Shown: piece after piece, positions 1 to 8,580 of the stretch | Numbering within the stretch: position 1 is the first letter of the stretch | Layout of the letters: the number at the start of each line of letters is the position of its first letter | DNA from: Anaerolineae bacterium | Lineage (GTDB): Bacteria; Chloroflexota; Anaerolineae; Aggregatilineales; UBA3940 | Direction: 5' to 3' | Length of the DNA stretch: 64,000 nucleotides | Assembly (NCBI GenBank): GCA_016926255.1 | Contig: JAFGOY010000070.1 | Coordinates: 35,157-99,156, forward strand | Translations under genes and position numbers: made by a program | Notes under the pieces: generated by a model | Database searches by the model: none | The model's input: only the letters and a program-made list of their open reading frames with translations | What the model was told of the DNA's origin: nothing

Positions 1-29
1 CAACTGGTGGTGTGGAGGACAGTGTGTCA

Positions 30-1454
30 ATGAAACGATTTCCATTAGTGCTGGTTCTTGTTTCCGTGCTCATATTCGCAGCGTTTTTCAACCCTGGACA
101 GGCATTGGCTCAAGGAGAAAATCCAGATGAGCCGGTAGTCTATGGCATTCTACTCTATTCGAATACCTGCCCGCACTGCCACGAGTTTATTACCAATGAC
201 TGGCCGGTGATGAAGCAGGAGTTTGGCGATCAGTTCCAGCTTTTGTTCATCAATGTGAATTCGGACGCAGGACACATACTCGGCGGAGCGGTCTACGACT
301 ATTACGGCATTCCTGAAGGCGAACGCTATGTGCCGATGATGATGATCGGCAACCAGGTGTTCGTCGGCGGGTACGACATCCCAATGCTGGGCGGCGACGC
401 GGTGCGCCAGGGGTTGGCCTCTGGCGGCATTCCGCTGCCGGATGTCCCCGGATTGCAAGAAGCCTATGCCCAGGCGCTTGCAATGGCCGGGGAAACCGCC
501 TCGAATACAGGTGAAGAACCTGCTGATGCGGCACCTGAAGCGTCGAACAGTTCTGGTGAGACGCAGGAAAACTCGTCCGGAGGGATCGACACTCAGGCTG
601 AGAACGTCGACTCCGGGCAGTCGATCCGCGATATGACGGTGGCGGATCGGATCAAACGCGACCTGGCCGGAAACCTGATCGCGATTGTCGTGCTGCTGGG
701 ATTGGTCGCAAGCCTGGGGACGGTGCTGGTTACCACTGCCTCGACCGGGGAAAAGGCTTCCGGCTGGCTGGAGAAGTCACCGGCCTGGGCGATTACGTTG
801 ATCGTGGCGCTGGCGGGACTTTTCATCGGGGTAACACTGGTTTCGAGCACGCAGGGAGAAGCCCTGCCAACGATGGCAGCGCTGACCGTTCTGGTGGCTT
901 ATCTCGTCATCAGTGTGACGATCTACGTGGCACGGCCAATCACCAGCGGGCCTCGCAGAAAGCTTTCGGCGTTTACCATTCCTTCATGGTTGTTCCTGGT
1001 GGCAATTTCCGCTGGGATGGTCGTGGCGCTTTACCTGGGTTATGTCGAGGCTGCCAAGGTAGAAGCGGTTTGCGGCGCAGTCGGCGACTGCAATACCGTT
1101 CAGCAGAGTTCTTACGCTATGCTGTTTGGATTTCTCTCGGTGGGGCTTTTGGGTGTTATTGGGAACGTCGCGATGTTGATCGCGTGGCTGGTCGGGATGT
1201 CTGGCAGGGGGATGCTGTCTGACCTCGGCTGGGTGGCCCTGTTCGGCATGGCGATCTTCGGGACGGCTTTCTCGATTTACCTGACCTTCCTCGAACCCTT
1301 TGTAATCGGGGCGACCTGCGCCTGGTGTGTCACTTCGGCGATTACAATGATGCTGATACTGTGGTTCAGCACGGGACGCGGGTTGCAGTCAGCCCAGCGG
1401 TTGTTAGAGGGGCAGAACGTAAAAACCCAGCCCGGTGCTTCGGCACCAGGCTAA
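30..1454 (+). CDS. Thioredoxin-like / vitamin K epoxide reductase (VKOR) fusion protein
   Basis: Predicted membrane enzyme for making disulfide bonds outside the cytoplasm. A signal-anchor (residues about 4-28) is followed by a thioredoxin-like domain with a CPHC active site (residues 47-50). A polar Ser/Glu-rich linker (about 155-205) leads to a multi-helix membrane domain with the VKOR cysteine pattern: a loop pair (C348, C354) and a CAWC redox motif (C430-C433). VKOR passes electrons from the thioredoxin partner to quinone, and fusion of the two parts is known in bacteria. Here the thioredoxin part is N-terminal. The ATG at 30 is preferred because GGAGG lies 11 bases upstream; a GTG at 12 is in frame but lies upstream of that site. 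The last codons contain a hairpin repeat. The 474-residue length suits a fusion. Confidence 0.86.
   Translation: MKRFPLVLVLVSVLIFAAFFNPGQALAQGENPDEPVVYGILLYSNTCPHCHEFITNDWPVMKQEFGDQFQLLFINVNSDAGHILGGAVYDYYGIPEGERYVPMMMIGNQVFVGGYDIPMLGGDAVRQGLASGGIPLPDVPGLQEAYAQALAMAGETASNTGEEPADAAPEASNSSGETQENSSGGIDTQAENVDSGQSIRDMTVADRIKRDLAGNLIAIVVLLGLVASLGTVLVTTASTGEKASGWLEKSPAWAITLIVALAGLFIGVTLVSSTQGEALPTMAALTVLVAYLVISVTIYVARPITSGPRRKLSAFTIPSWLFLVAISAGMVVALYLGYVEAAKVEAVCGAVGDCNTVQQSSYAMLFGFLSVGLLGVIGNVAMLIAWLVGMSGRGMLSDLGWVALFGMAIFGTAFSIYLTFLEPFVIGATCAWCVTSAITMMLILWFSTGRGLQSAQRLLEGQNVKTQPGASAPG
1431..1450 (+). repeat. Hairpin repeat copy (GGTGC-TTCG-GCACC) inside the 3' end of a gene
   Basis: A 5-bp stem with a TTCG tetraloop within CCCGGTGCTTCGGCACCAGG. 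It encodes part of the C-terminal residues PGASAPG of the VKOR fusion. Two related hairpins with the core CCGGTGCTTnAGCGCCGG occur between genes at 13460 and 24285, so this looks like a degenerate member of a dispersed palindrome family. Confidence 0.45.
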
Positions 1455-1510
1455 AGACGGCTGCGGGACGAGCTTCTATCTGGCGTGGTATTGAAAGAAC
1501 AAGAGAATAA

Positions 1511-1545
1511 AGAGCCAACCCGACGATCAGGTTGGCTCTTAGTTT
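1511..1545. terminator. Rho-independent terminator between convergent genes
   Basis: A perfect 10-bp stem, AGAGCCAACC paired with GGTTGGCTCT, has a 9-base loop and is followed by TAGTTTT. It lies between the plus-strand VKOR fusion and the minus-strand sigma factor gene, whose stop is only 25 bases away. It may serve both. Confidence 0.85.
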
Positions 1546-1569
1546 TCTGGCATGAATACTGAATACAGT

Positions 1570-2577
1570 TTACGGGGCGAGGAAATCCTGCAGGATGCTG
1601 GCAAACTGCGGCTGGCGAAGACGTCGCAGGGCCTGGCGCTCGATCTGGCGGATGCGCTCACGCGAGAGTCCCATCGCCCTGCCGACCTGCTCCAATGTCT
1701 GAGGGATGCCATCCCCCAGACCGAAACGCAGGCGTAGAATCTGGGCCTCGCGGGGCATCAACTCGTCCAGTGTCTGCTCAATCGTCTCGTTGAGGGCTAT
1801 GGTGCGGATGGCCTCGTCGATTGAGGGCGAGTCTTCGTCTTCGATGAAATCGCCGAATTCGCTTTCCTCCCCAACCGGTGTCTCCAGCGCAATGGTTTGT
1901 GGGTTCGCCTCCAGGGTTTCTCTCACCTGGGAGACGGGTAGGTCGAGCATCTCACCGAGTTCCCGGTGGGTTGGCTCGCGGCCTAATTCCTGCTCCAGAA
2001 TTTCGTTGGCGGTGTTGATCCGGCGGAGCTGGTCGGAGAGATGGAGGGGGAGGCGGATCGTACGTGATTTCTGGGAAAGCGCCCGCGTGATCGTCTGCCT
2101 GATCCACCAGCTTGCGTAAGTGCTGAAGCGGTTGCCCATCGAGTAATTGAATTTGTCGACCGCGATCATCAGGCCGATATTGCCTTCCTGAACAAGATCG
2201 GACATCGGCAGGCCCTGGTTGCGGTAGCGCTTGGCAATGCTGACGACCAGGCGCGTATTGGCGCGGCCCATGTGCTCACGTGCCCGCTGGCCATCGGCGA
2301 CTGCTTCTTCGAGCAGGACGATATCCTCTACGGACAGGTCTTCCTCGTCCTTGAGCATGTCGGCGGCTTTAAAGCCGAGTTCGATTCTTTTCGCGAGGGC
2401 GACTTCCTGATCGGCTGTCAGGAGGGGTTCGGAGGCCATCTGCCGGAAATAGAGGCTGACGGTATCGTCGGCAGGAATATGGTCTATGTTTTCGGGCGTG
2501 TCATCGGTATCAGCAAAAAGATCGCTGTCAACTTCGTAACTGTCTAATAACTCAAGTACCGCTTTACTATTGCTCAT
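1570..2577 (-). CDS. sigA: RNA polymerase sigma factor, sigma-70 group 1/2 (SigA/RpoD-like)
   Basis: Primary-type sigma factor directing RNA polymerase to -35/-10 promoters. Visible in order: region 1.2 (DTVSLYFRQMASEPLLT), the highly conserved region 2 (VVSIAKRYRNQGLPMSDLVQEGN, cut here by the usual RFSTYASWWIRQ helix that binds the -10 box), region 3, and region 4 with the LRLRFGLGDG and SRERIRQIE helix-turn-helix that binds the -35 box. At 335 residues it is short and lacks the long region 1.1 and non-conserved insertion of proteobacterial RpoD, as in many Gram-positive and Chloroflexota sigma factors. It may be the principal sigma or a close group 2 relative. A ribosome site (AAGGTGG) lies 6 bases before the ATG, and a well-formed promoter lies upstream. 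Confidence 0.9.
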   Translation of the reverse strand: MSNSKAVLELLDSYEVDSDLFADTDDTPENIDHIPADDTVSLYFRQMASEPLLTADQEVALAKRIELGFKAADMLKDEEDLSVEDIVLLEEAVADGQRAREHMGRANTRLVVSIAKRYRNQGLPMSDLVQEGNIGLMIAVDKFNYSMGNRFSTYASWWIRQTITRALSQKSRTIRLPLHLSDQLRRINTANEILEQELGREPTHRELGEMLDLPVSQVRETLEANPQTIALETPVGEESEFGDFIEDEDSPSIDEAIRTIALNETIEQTLDELMPREAQILRLRFGLGDGIPQTLEQVGRAMGLSRERIRQIERQALRRLRQPQFASILQDFLAP

Positions 2578-2626
2578 TCATTACCACCTTTCGTTATTCA
2601 ACCAATACAACATCATCTATACAAAC

Positions 2627-2656
2627 ATTGTACAACGCATGTATACTTACAGTCAA
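2627..2656 (-). promoter_or_regulatory. Sigma-70 type promoter of the sigma factor gene
   Basis: On the minus strand, TTGACT (-35) and TACAAT (-10) are separated by 18 bases. The start of transcription would fall about 40 bases before the sigma factor ATG. Both boxes match the consensus in 5 of 6 positions. Confidence 0.65.
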
Positions 2657-3021
2657 GTGCCCCATTCATCTCCCGGCATTATGGATTATTATTGTAATTT
2701 TTACCATTATATACAAATCCTGTCTATGATCCATTAGAGTCATATAAGAAAAAAAGGATTCATAAAAATGAGTGAATATCTAAAAATGTGATCAACTGCC
2801 AGCAATTTGATCGTATCGCTGGAAGCTTTTTAGCCCTCACCCTAAATTCCCTCGTGTGAATTGGCTAACCAATTGCCCATATTGCCACCCTCTTGCATGG
2901 AGAGGGACTTAAGACCTGATGAAAAAGAACCGGGGATAAGGGGCAAAAAACACCATCCGGTTTATTTTACAGGACCGCTCTCTCTGTGTTTGGAAAATGC
3001 AGCATTATTTCTTTACAGTCA
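2657..3021. other. AT-rich intergenic stretch with no gene seen
   Basis: AT-rich DNA upstream of the sigma factor gene and downstream of the minus-strand zinc-ribbon gene. Short frames here lack convincing starts or family features. The segment around 2834-2910 (CCCTCACCCTAAATTCCCTC, then CATGGAGAGGGACTTAAGA) resembles a decayed intergenic repeat of the type also seen near 50260. I see no RNA gene. Confidence 0.4.
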
Positions 3022-3903
3022 CTATGGGAACAACCGGCGGACGAGCCTGCCCAGGAGAAATATCAAAACGGGGAGCAGGGCTATGCCAAAGATAATCGTG
3101 GCGAACAGGTAGCTATATCCCTCATCTTCTGGCCCAAAAGGTTGACCGAGCGAGGCGGTGAAAGCGCCCCACCAGACAGTCAGCCAGGCCAGGGCGACGT
3201 CAATGGAGGGCTGTATCGCCGATACATACCAGGTCTGAAGTGAGACAATCCAATCACCGACAAATGGGGAGAGGTATTCATAGTTGGCGGTAATCAGCCA
3301 GATCAGGCCGCCCAGCACGCCAACGATCCCCCAGAACCGCCGTCTGCGGGCACGTTTGCCCGCGCGCTGGCCGGCGAATTTCTCCCGGCGCTGCTGTGCT
3401 GCTTCCTGCATTTGACGGTCGATGGTGCGCCACTCGGTCACCCCATAGGTGGGATTATAGCGGCGGTTGGCCTCCAACTCTTCCCGCGCTTTTTCCTGGC
3501 GGACACGTTCATGGAGAATGGGCACCCACTCATCGCGCTGTGCTTCGACCGCCTCCAGGCGCAGCAAGTGGCTGAGACGCGCCCCGCAGGCATTACATAC
3601 GGCGCTGTATACGGGCTGCTCGCAACGCGGGCAGCGGCTGGCAAGCCCACTGCCGCAGGTCAGGCAGAAATTCAGCGAGCCGTCATTCTGTGCGCCGCAG
3701 GTATGACACGTCCAGGTGAGAGGGAGCAGGTTTCGACCGGATCGATCCGGGTAGCCGAGGGTATCGCAGTGCGGGCAGCGGATTCGCGGCTGCCAGGTAT
3801 CGACTTCGACCCGACCACCGCAACTGGCACAGGTCATCCCGGTGGGGATGCCGTCGATATCCCATATGACGCTTGATTGTGGCGAATGGGTAAAAGTCTC
3901 CAT
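3022..3903 (-). CDS. Zinc-ribbon membrane protein of unknown function
   Basis: A 293-residue protein with six CxxC knuckles in its first 106 residues (C25/28, C43/46, C66/69, C80/83, C91/94, C103/106), enough for three zinc ribbons. A charged, probably helical stretch (about 110-185) ends in a basic patch (KRARRRR). Hydrophobic segments at about 188-207 and 265-288 anchor it in the membrane, with an amphipathic stretch between them. The ribbons probably face the cytoplasm given the basic patch before the first helix. Multi-ribbon membrane proteins of this kind are common but rarely characterised; I do not assign a function. It is divergent from the three-gene unit that follows. Confidence 0.75.
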   Translation of the reverse strand: METFTHSPQSSVIWDIDGIPTGMTCASCGGRVEVDTWQPRIRCPHCDTLGYPDRSGRNLLPLTWTCHTCGAQNDGSLNFCLTCGSGLASRCPRCEQPVYSAVCNACGARLSHLLRLEAVEAQRDEWVPILHERVRQEKAREELEANRRYNPTYGVTEWRTIDRQMQEAAQQRREKFAGQRAGKRARRRRFWGIVGVLGGLIWLITANYEYLSPFVGDWIVSLQTWYVSAIQPSIDVALAWLTVWWGAFTASLGQPFGPEDEGYSYLFATIIFGIALLPVLIFLLGRLVRRLFP

Positions 3904-3974
3904 CTACTGCCAGCTATCTGTTTTGATTGCGAATTACAACTGCCTGTAAAGTATAGTCTAACTCGCATAGTCTT

Positions 3975-3982
3975 GGTATAGT
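3975..3982 (+). promoter_or_regulatory. Extended -10 promoter for the 4060 gene unit
   Basis: TGGTATAGT reads as an extended -10 element (TGn followed by TATAGT). No good -35 box is found at 17 bases, which extended -10 promoters tolerate. It lies 78 bases before the first ATG of the plus-strand unit. Confidence 0.4.
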
Positions 3983-4059
3983 ACCCACAATAAATGGGGT
4001 ATGCTTTTCAGGCATCGACAAGGTGCTCAAAAGGCTATACGCAGTTTCTGGGAGAAACG

Positions 4060-5181
4060 ATGCAGACAGAGACGATCTCACTGGGACCGGTGCCGCAGCT
4101 TACTATCAACTGCCAGGGGAACCTGGAGATCAGCGGATCAGCACGCAAGGAGATCAAAATTGAGTACGAGGCCGGTTCTCTTGAGTTAGCCACCGACGAC
4201 AATAAGGCAGCCATACACAGTCCCTCCGCCTGTGTGATCCGGATGCCCCAGGCGGGTACAGCCCGGATCGGGCAGGTCGGTGGTAATTTCCATGTACGCG
4301 ATGTCGCCGGGGAACTGATCATTGAGGCAACACACGGGTCATTCTATGCCCGTCGGGTTGGGAAACTTGAAATCGGGCGGGTCGAAAAGGAAGCCCGCAT
4401 CCGCGAAGTGAGCGGCTCGGTGACCATCGGGCAGATCGGCGGGAGCCTGGCTTTGAGAGATACTGAACGCACTGTTTATATCGAGGAGATCGGCGGCGAC
4501 CTGTGGGGGAGAAATGTCACTGGTGGGATCGAATGTGACCGGGTAGGGGGGACACTGGCCCTGCGTACGCCATTTACTCCCGGCATTACCTGGCGGTTTG
4601 GCCGGGCTGAGCGGGCGATCTTCCAGGTGGACGACGATGATAATGTGCGGTTTGTGCTCGCGCCGGAAGCTGTATTACAGTTGGCTGAAAGATTGAGTGC
4701 AATCTGGGAGGGAAATCACTGGGTGGTTCTGATCGGGAGCGGTGCGGCGACTGTTCACCTGCTGGCGGCGACCCATGTAGCCTTGAATCGAGGGGCCAGA
4801 TATGATGAAGGGACAGCGTTTGCCTATTCATTCGCCGTCGACGACGAACCTGCCTCCGACCTGGCCGATCTTTCGGCTGAACTGGATACCCAATATACGA
4901 TGCTTGAGGCCAGCCTGTCCGACAACCTGTCGGAACGGCTGCGGCATCATATCACCGAACAGCAGAAGATCGCCCGCCGCCAGGTAGAGGATGCGCACCG
5001 GGCAGGCGGGGGAAATCAGCCGCCATCACCGAAGACGGGTACACCGGCGGATGTATTCGGCATGGCAGAAAGCAGCCTGCTGCGAGAGCCGATCACCGAA
5101 CAGGAACGGCAGCGAATTCTCCAGATGCTCGAAAGCGGGCGTATCAGCGTCGAGCAGGCCGCCCAATTATTGGACAACTAG
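4060..5181 (+). CDS. Beta-rich adhesin-like protein with C-terminal SHOCT-like domain
   Basis: Unknown function. The first 200 residues are a run of short Gly/Ile/Arg strands (for example VSGSVTIGQIGGSLALRD), like a DUF4097-type beta-helix. The last 30 residues (ITEQERQRILQMLESGRISV...AAQLLDN) form the short two-helix SHOCT-like module that recurs at the start of the 6231 gene. No signal peptide or membrane segment is evident, so it is probably cytoplasmic. An upstream ATG at 3994 is in frame, but the ATG at 4060 follows GGGAG and better fits where the domain starts. In Firmicutes, DUF4097 and SHOCT-like parts occur together in YvlB/LiaX-type envelope-stress proteins. That link is only suggestive here. 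Confidence 0.65.
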   Translation: MQTETISLGPVPQLTINCQGNLEISGSARKEIKIEYEAGSLELATDDNKAAIHSPSACVIRMPQAGTARIGQVGGNFHVRDVAGELIIEATHGSFYARRVGKLEIGRVEKEARIREVSGSVTIGQIGGSLALRDTERTVYIEEIGGDLWGRNVTGGIECDRVGGTLALRTPFTPGITWRFGRAERAIFQVDDDDNVRFVLAPEAVLQLAERLSAIWEGNHWVVLIGSGAATVHLLAATHVALNRGARYDEGTAFAYSFAVDDEPASDLADLSAELDTQYTMLEASLSDNLSERLRHHITEQQKIARRQVEDAHRAGGGNQPPSPKTGTPADVFGMAESSLLREPITEQERQRILQMLESGRISVEQAAQLLDN

Positions 5182-5196
5182 AAAAGGACAACGATC

Positions 5197-6207
5197 ATGG
5201 CCGCCTCGACCATACACGGTCGGCACCATACAGGGCATAACGAAGGTCTCCAGGCAACACAGCTATCCCGCGACCTGGGCCAGATTGCGGAACTGATCGA
5301 GCTGTGCTTCAGCGCACAGATGGACGCCGGGGGACGCTCGGCGGTGCGCGAAATGAAGATGCTTTCGAGCCTGGGGCCGCTGCTGTGGCCGCTGACACTG
5401 TTCAATGGAACGGCATTTGGCCTGGGGTTGGGTTACGTCTGGCGAGAAGGGGGACGGGTGATCGGCAATGTGAGCCTGTATCGTGGCGGGCGGCATCCCT
5501 GGCTGGGGCCGGGGTTCCTGATAGCGAATGTCGCCGTTTTGCCTGAGTACCGGCGGCGGGGGATTGCGCGGGCTATGATGATCGAAACACTGCGGCTGGC
5601 CCAGCAGAAACAGGGTCGGTGGGTTTCATTGCAGGTCGAAGCTGACAACGCGGGCGCGATTGCACTGTACCGTGAACTGGGTTTTGAGCAGTTGGAAACG
5701 ATCAGCCAGTGGACGACCGGGTATTTCCGCCCGACGGTGCTGCCAACTCCCCACGACGAATGGCCGGTGCGAATCCGACGCCGGGGCGAGGTCGACGCGG
5801 AGATGGACCTGATCTATAACCGGGCGCGGGTCGGGGCGATTGCCTGGACGCGTCCCATCGCGCAGGGTGCCGTCCAGGAGATGGCCAGCAATGTTTTGCT
5901 TGGGACGAACAAGGAACACTGGGGGGTGTTCGATCCAGATGACGGTGGGCGACTGTTGGGCGTTTTATGGATAGACGTAATCAACTGGGTTTCTGTGCGG
6001 CTGACGCTCTTCTTCGACCCGGCACTGGAAGATCCCAACGGACGCCGGGCATTATTGAGCCGCACGTTACGCCTGGCTCATCTGCAAGGGCGGCGGATTC
6101 AAATTGAAACTGCGGCGCATGACGATCCTGTTGACGAAGTGCTGATCAGCAACGGATTCCGAAAAGTCCGCACACTGGTCTTGATGCGCAAGCAGCTTGA
6201 AGATTGA
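5197..6207 (+). CDS. GNAT-family N-acetyltransferase
   Basis: Predicted acetyl-CoA-dependent transferase. The acetyl-CoA binding motif A is clear (NVAVLPEYRRRGIARAMM), followed by the typical NAGAIALYRELGF strand-turn-helix. At 336 residues the protein is about twice the length of a single GNAT domain. The second half (from about residue 185) looks like a degenerate second GNAT domain, as in tandem GNAT proteins. The substrate is not visible. AAAGGA lies 9 bases before the ATG. The gene sits 15 bases after its upstream neighbour and ends 23 bases before the next gene's ATG, so the three are probably one transcript. Confidence 0.8.
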   Translation: MAASTIHGRHHTGHNEGLQATQLSRDLGQIAELIELCFSAQMDAGGRSAVREMKMLSSLGPLLWPLTLFNGTAFGLGLGYVWREGGRVIGNVSLYRGGRHPWLGPGFLIANVAVLPEYRRRGIARAMMIETLRLAQQKQGRWVSLQVEADNAGAIALYRELGFEQLETISQWTTGYFRPTVLPTPHDEWPVRIRRRGEVDAEMDLIYNRARVGAIAWTRPIAQGAVQEMASNVLLGTNKEHWGVFDPDDGGRLLGVLWIDVINWVSVRLTLFFDPALEDPNGRRALLSRTLRLAHLQGRRIQIETAAHDDPVDEVLISNGFRKVRTLVLMRKQLED

Positions 6208-6230
6208 ATCAGATCAGCAAGAGAACGGAC

Positions 6231-6590
6231 ATGGGAGAAGACCAGAACCAAATCCTGGCGCGTGTTGCGAGAGGAGAGCTTTCTGCCGAGGAAGGCAGCG
6301 AACTGCTGGCGGCAACCAACAGTATCCACCCGGCCCAGACCGGCCTGACTAAGCCCGGAACCCTTCGCGTGAAGATTACAAATGTGGATTCGGGCAGGGT
6401 GAAGCTCTCGATCAATATTCCCCTGAGCCTGGTCGAAGTGGGTATTGGGATGGGGGCGCGCTTCGCGCCGCACCTCGACGATTCTGCCTTTGAGCAGGTG
6501 GCCGACGCCGTACGGGAAGGCAGTGCGGGGAAGGTGCTTGAGATATTCGAGGAGAACAGCCGCGAGCGGGTGGAAGTATGGATCGAGTAA
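6231..6590 (+). CDS. Small SHOCT-like domain protein
   Basis: A 119-residue cytoplasmic protein that starts with a SHOCT-like two-helix module (DQNQILARVARGELSAEEGS, then ELLAA). A region follows with LRVKITN..GRVKLSINIPLSLVEVGIGMGARF, typical of the N-terminal part of YvlB/LiaX-like proteins. The same short module closes the 4060 gene product, so the unit encodes the module twice. The role is unknown. The ATG at 6231 is preferred over an in-frame TTG at 6204 that overlaps the previous stop. Confidence 0.65.
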   Translation: MGEDQNQILARVARGELSAEEGSELLAATNSIHPAQTGLTKPGTLRVKITNVDSGRVKLSINIPLSLVEVGIGMGARFAPHLDDSAFEQVADAVREGSAGKVLEIFEENSRERVEVWIE

Positions 6591-6687
6591 GCGGGGCGGT
6601 ACTATTGACTTCGCGACCAAAGGGCACTATCGTTAAGCCGATTTTGAGCCTGTTCAGGGTAGAAAACAGAGATTAAAGAGAGTAGCA

Positions 6688-8145
6688 ATGAATCATACCA
6701 AGATAGTCTGTACCATTGGCCCAGCCTCACGCGAGCAGGAAATGCTGGAAAAGCTGATCGAGGCCGGAATGAACGTCGCAAGGCTGAATTTCTCGCACGG
6801 TGACCAGGAATATCACGCAGAAAATATCAGGCGAATCAGAGCGGCAGCGGAGAAAACCGGCAGGCCTGTGGCGATCACCGCCGATCTGCAGGGGCCAAAA
6901 CTGCGCGTTGGCAAAGTCGCCGAGCCGGGGGTGGCGATCAACGAAGGGGAGCGGATCGTCCTGACGACCGCCCCGGTAGCGGGCCACCGGACGGAATCGG
7001 AAGAAACAAAAGCCGTGATTCCGATCCAGTATGAGGCCATGCCAAAAGACGTGAACCCAGGGGAGCGCATCCTGATTGACGATGGGTTGATGGAGCTTTC
7101 GGTCGAGTCAACGCGGGAGATCGATATCGTCTGCACGGTGGTGACCGGGGGAATTGTTCACAACAACAAGGGTCTGAATCTGCCGGGTACCGCGTTGTCT
7201 CTGCCGGGGATCACCCAGAAGGACTGGGAGGACCTGGACTTTCTGATCGCGCAGCAGGTGGACTGGGTAGCACTTTCTTTCGTGCGGACTGCATCGGATG
7301 TCGAGGAGTTGAAGAAGTATATCGATGGGTGCTGCTCAGAAGATCATACAATCCGGGTGATCGCCAAGATCGAGAAACCGCAGGCGCTTGACGTGATCAA
7401 TGATATTCTGGAGGCTGCCGATGCGATCATGGTCGCAAGAGGCGATCTGGGGATCGAGATTCCCGCCGAAAAACTGCCGATGGTGCAGAAACGGCTGATC
7501 CGGTTAGCTAACAGACGCGGACGGCCTGTGATCACCGCGACACAAATGCTCGATTCGATGATCCGCAACCCGCGCCCGACACGGGCGGAAGCCAGCGACG
7601 TGGCAAACGCGATCCTTGACGGCACGGACGCGATCATGCTTTCAGGCGAAACGGCGATTGGTCACTACCCGCTCGAATCGGTGCGAACAATGACCCGGAT
7701 CGCCAAAGAAGTCGAAGAGGCAACGCTGGTCGGAGACTGGCAACCCCCGTCGTATATCTCACACCTGGCACGGGATGTCACCGACGCGGTGAGTCATGCG
7801 ACCTGTGAAACTGCCGACGATCTACAGGCTAAGGCGATCATTGCTTCAACGGCCAGCGGCTGGACGGCGCGGAGCATTGCCAAATACCGGCCTCATATGC
7901 CGATTATCGCCGTCACACCTGACCCGGTGGTGCGGCGTCAACTGGCACTCTCCTGGGGCGTTCTTCCGCTACTGGTGAATCGAGCAAGCAGCACCGACGA
8001 AATTCTCAAAGTTTCGATTGATGAGGCTCGGAAACAGGGATTGATCAATCCGGGGGATCGGGTTGTTGTGACGGCGAGCGTCACGCCGAATATCCCCGGC
8101 GCAACAAACATGATGACAGTGGAACGGGTGCCGGACGAGGCCTGA
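6688..8145 (+). CDS. pyk: Pyruvate kinase
   Basis: Converts phosphoenolpyruvate and ADP to pyruvate and ATP, the last step of glycolysis. The N-terminal TKIVCTIGPAS and RLNFSHG motifs, the active-site VIAKIEKPQA and VARGDLGIEIP segments, and the TQMLDSM and SGETAIG(H)YP motifs are all present. The regulatory C-terminal domain is complete. The 485-residue length is normal for the tetrameric enzyme without an added PEP-utiliser domain. It stands alone after a 97-base gap. Confidence 0.95.
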   Translation: MNHTKIVCTIGPASREQEMLEKLIEAGMNVARLNFSHGDQEYHAENIRRIRAAAEKTGRPVAITADLQGPKLRVGKVAEPGVAINEGERIVLTTAPVAGHRTESEETKAVIPIQYEAMPKDVNPGERILIDDGLMELSVESTREIDIVCTVVTGGIVHNNKGLNLPGTALSLPGITQKDWEDLDFLIAQQVDWVALSFVRTASDVEELKKYIDGCCSEDHTIRVIAKIEKPQALDVINDILEAADAIMVARGDLGIEIPAEKLPMVQKRLIRLANRRGRPVITATQMLDSMIRNPRPTRAEASDVANAILDGTDAIMLSGETAIGHYPLESVRTMTRIAKEVEEATLVGDWQPPSYISHLARDVTDAVSHATCETADDLQAKAIIASTASGWTARSIAKYRPHMPIIAVTPDPVVRRQLALSWGVLPLLVNRASSTDEILKVSIDEARKQGLINPGDRVVVTASVTPNIPGATNMMTVERVPDEA

Positions 8146-8279
8146 TCGATAGAACAGATCTCCAAAGCCGAACAGTTGTTGTTCATCCATTAGATACTCC
8201 TATCTTCCTAATCGCTACCGAGGCACAGTGCAGGTGTGGCAGGTTTTCTGGAGGACGTATTGTTCAGTGGGAGTGTGCA

Positions 8280-8564
8280 ATGGAAGAACACCCTCTGGCT
8301 ATGGCGTGTACTTCTGCCATCCTGGCGGGAGTCATGCTTGGGATCGGTTTCGAGGGCGAGCTGGTCGGCCCGATTGTCCTTTTGCTGATCATCGCCTATA
8401 TGTCTGGCGCTGTGATGAATATGATTCACTGCGAAAGGGATGGTATGCAGCCGCTGATGTCACTGCTGGCGCTTGTCGTGTTGAGCAGTGTGTCCGTCGT
8501 TTTTGGCTATATGACGATACGCTATTTCGTCACCAGCGACATACTTAAAATGTTCATGCCGTGA
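8280..8564 (+). CDS. Small hypothetical membrane protein
   Basis: A 94-residue protein with three likely transmembrane helices (about 7-27, 29-48 and 58-84) and few charged residues. No family recognised. A GGGAG site lies 7 bases before the ATG. It converges with the PBP2 gene 16 bases downstream. Confidence 0.6.
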   Translation: MEEHPLAMACTSAILAGVMLGIGFEGELVGPIVLLLIIAYMSGAVMNMIHCERDGMQPLMSLLALVVLSSVSVVFGYMTIRYFVTSDILKMFMP

Positions 8565-8580
8565 CCGGCCAACCTACCGC

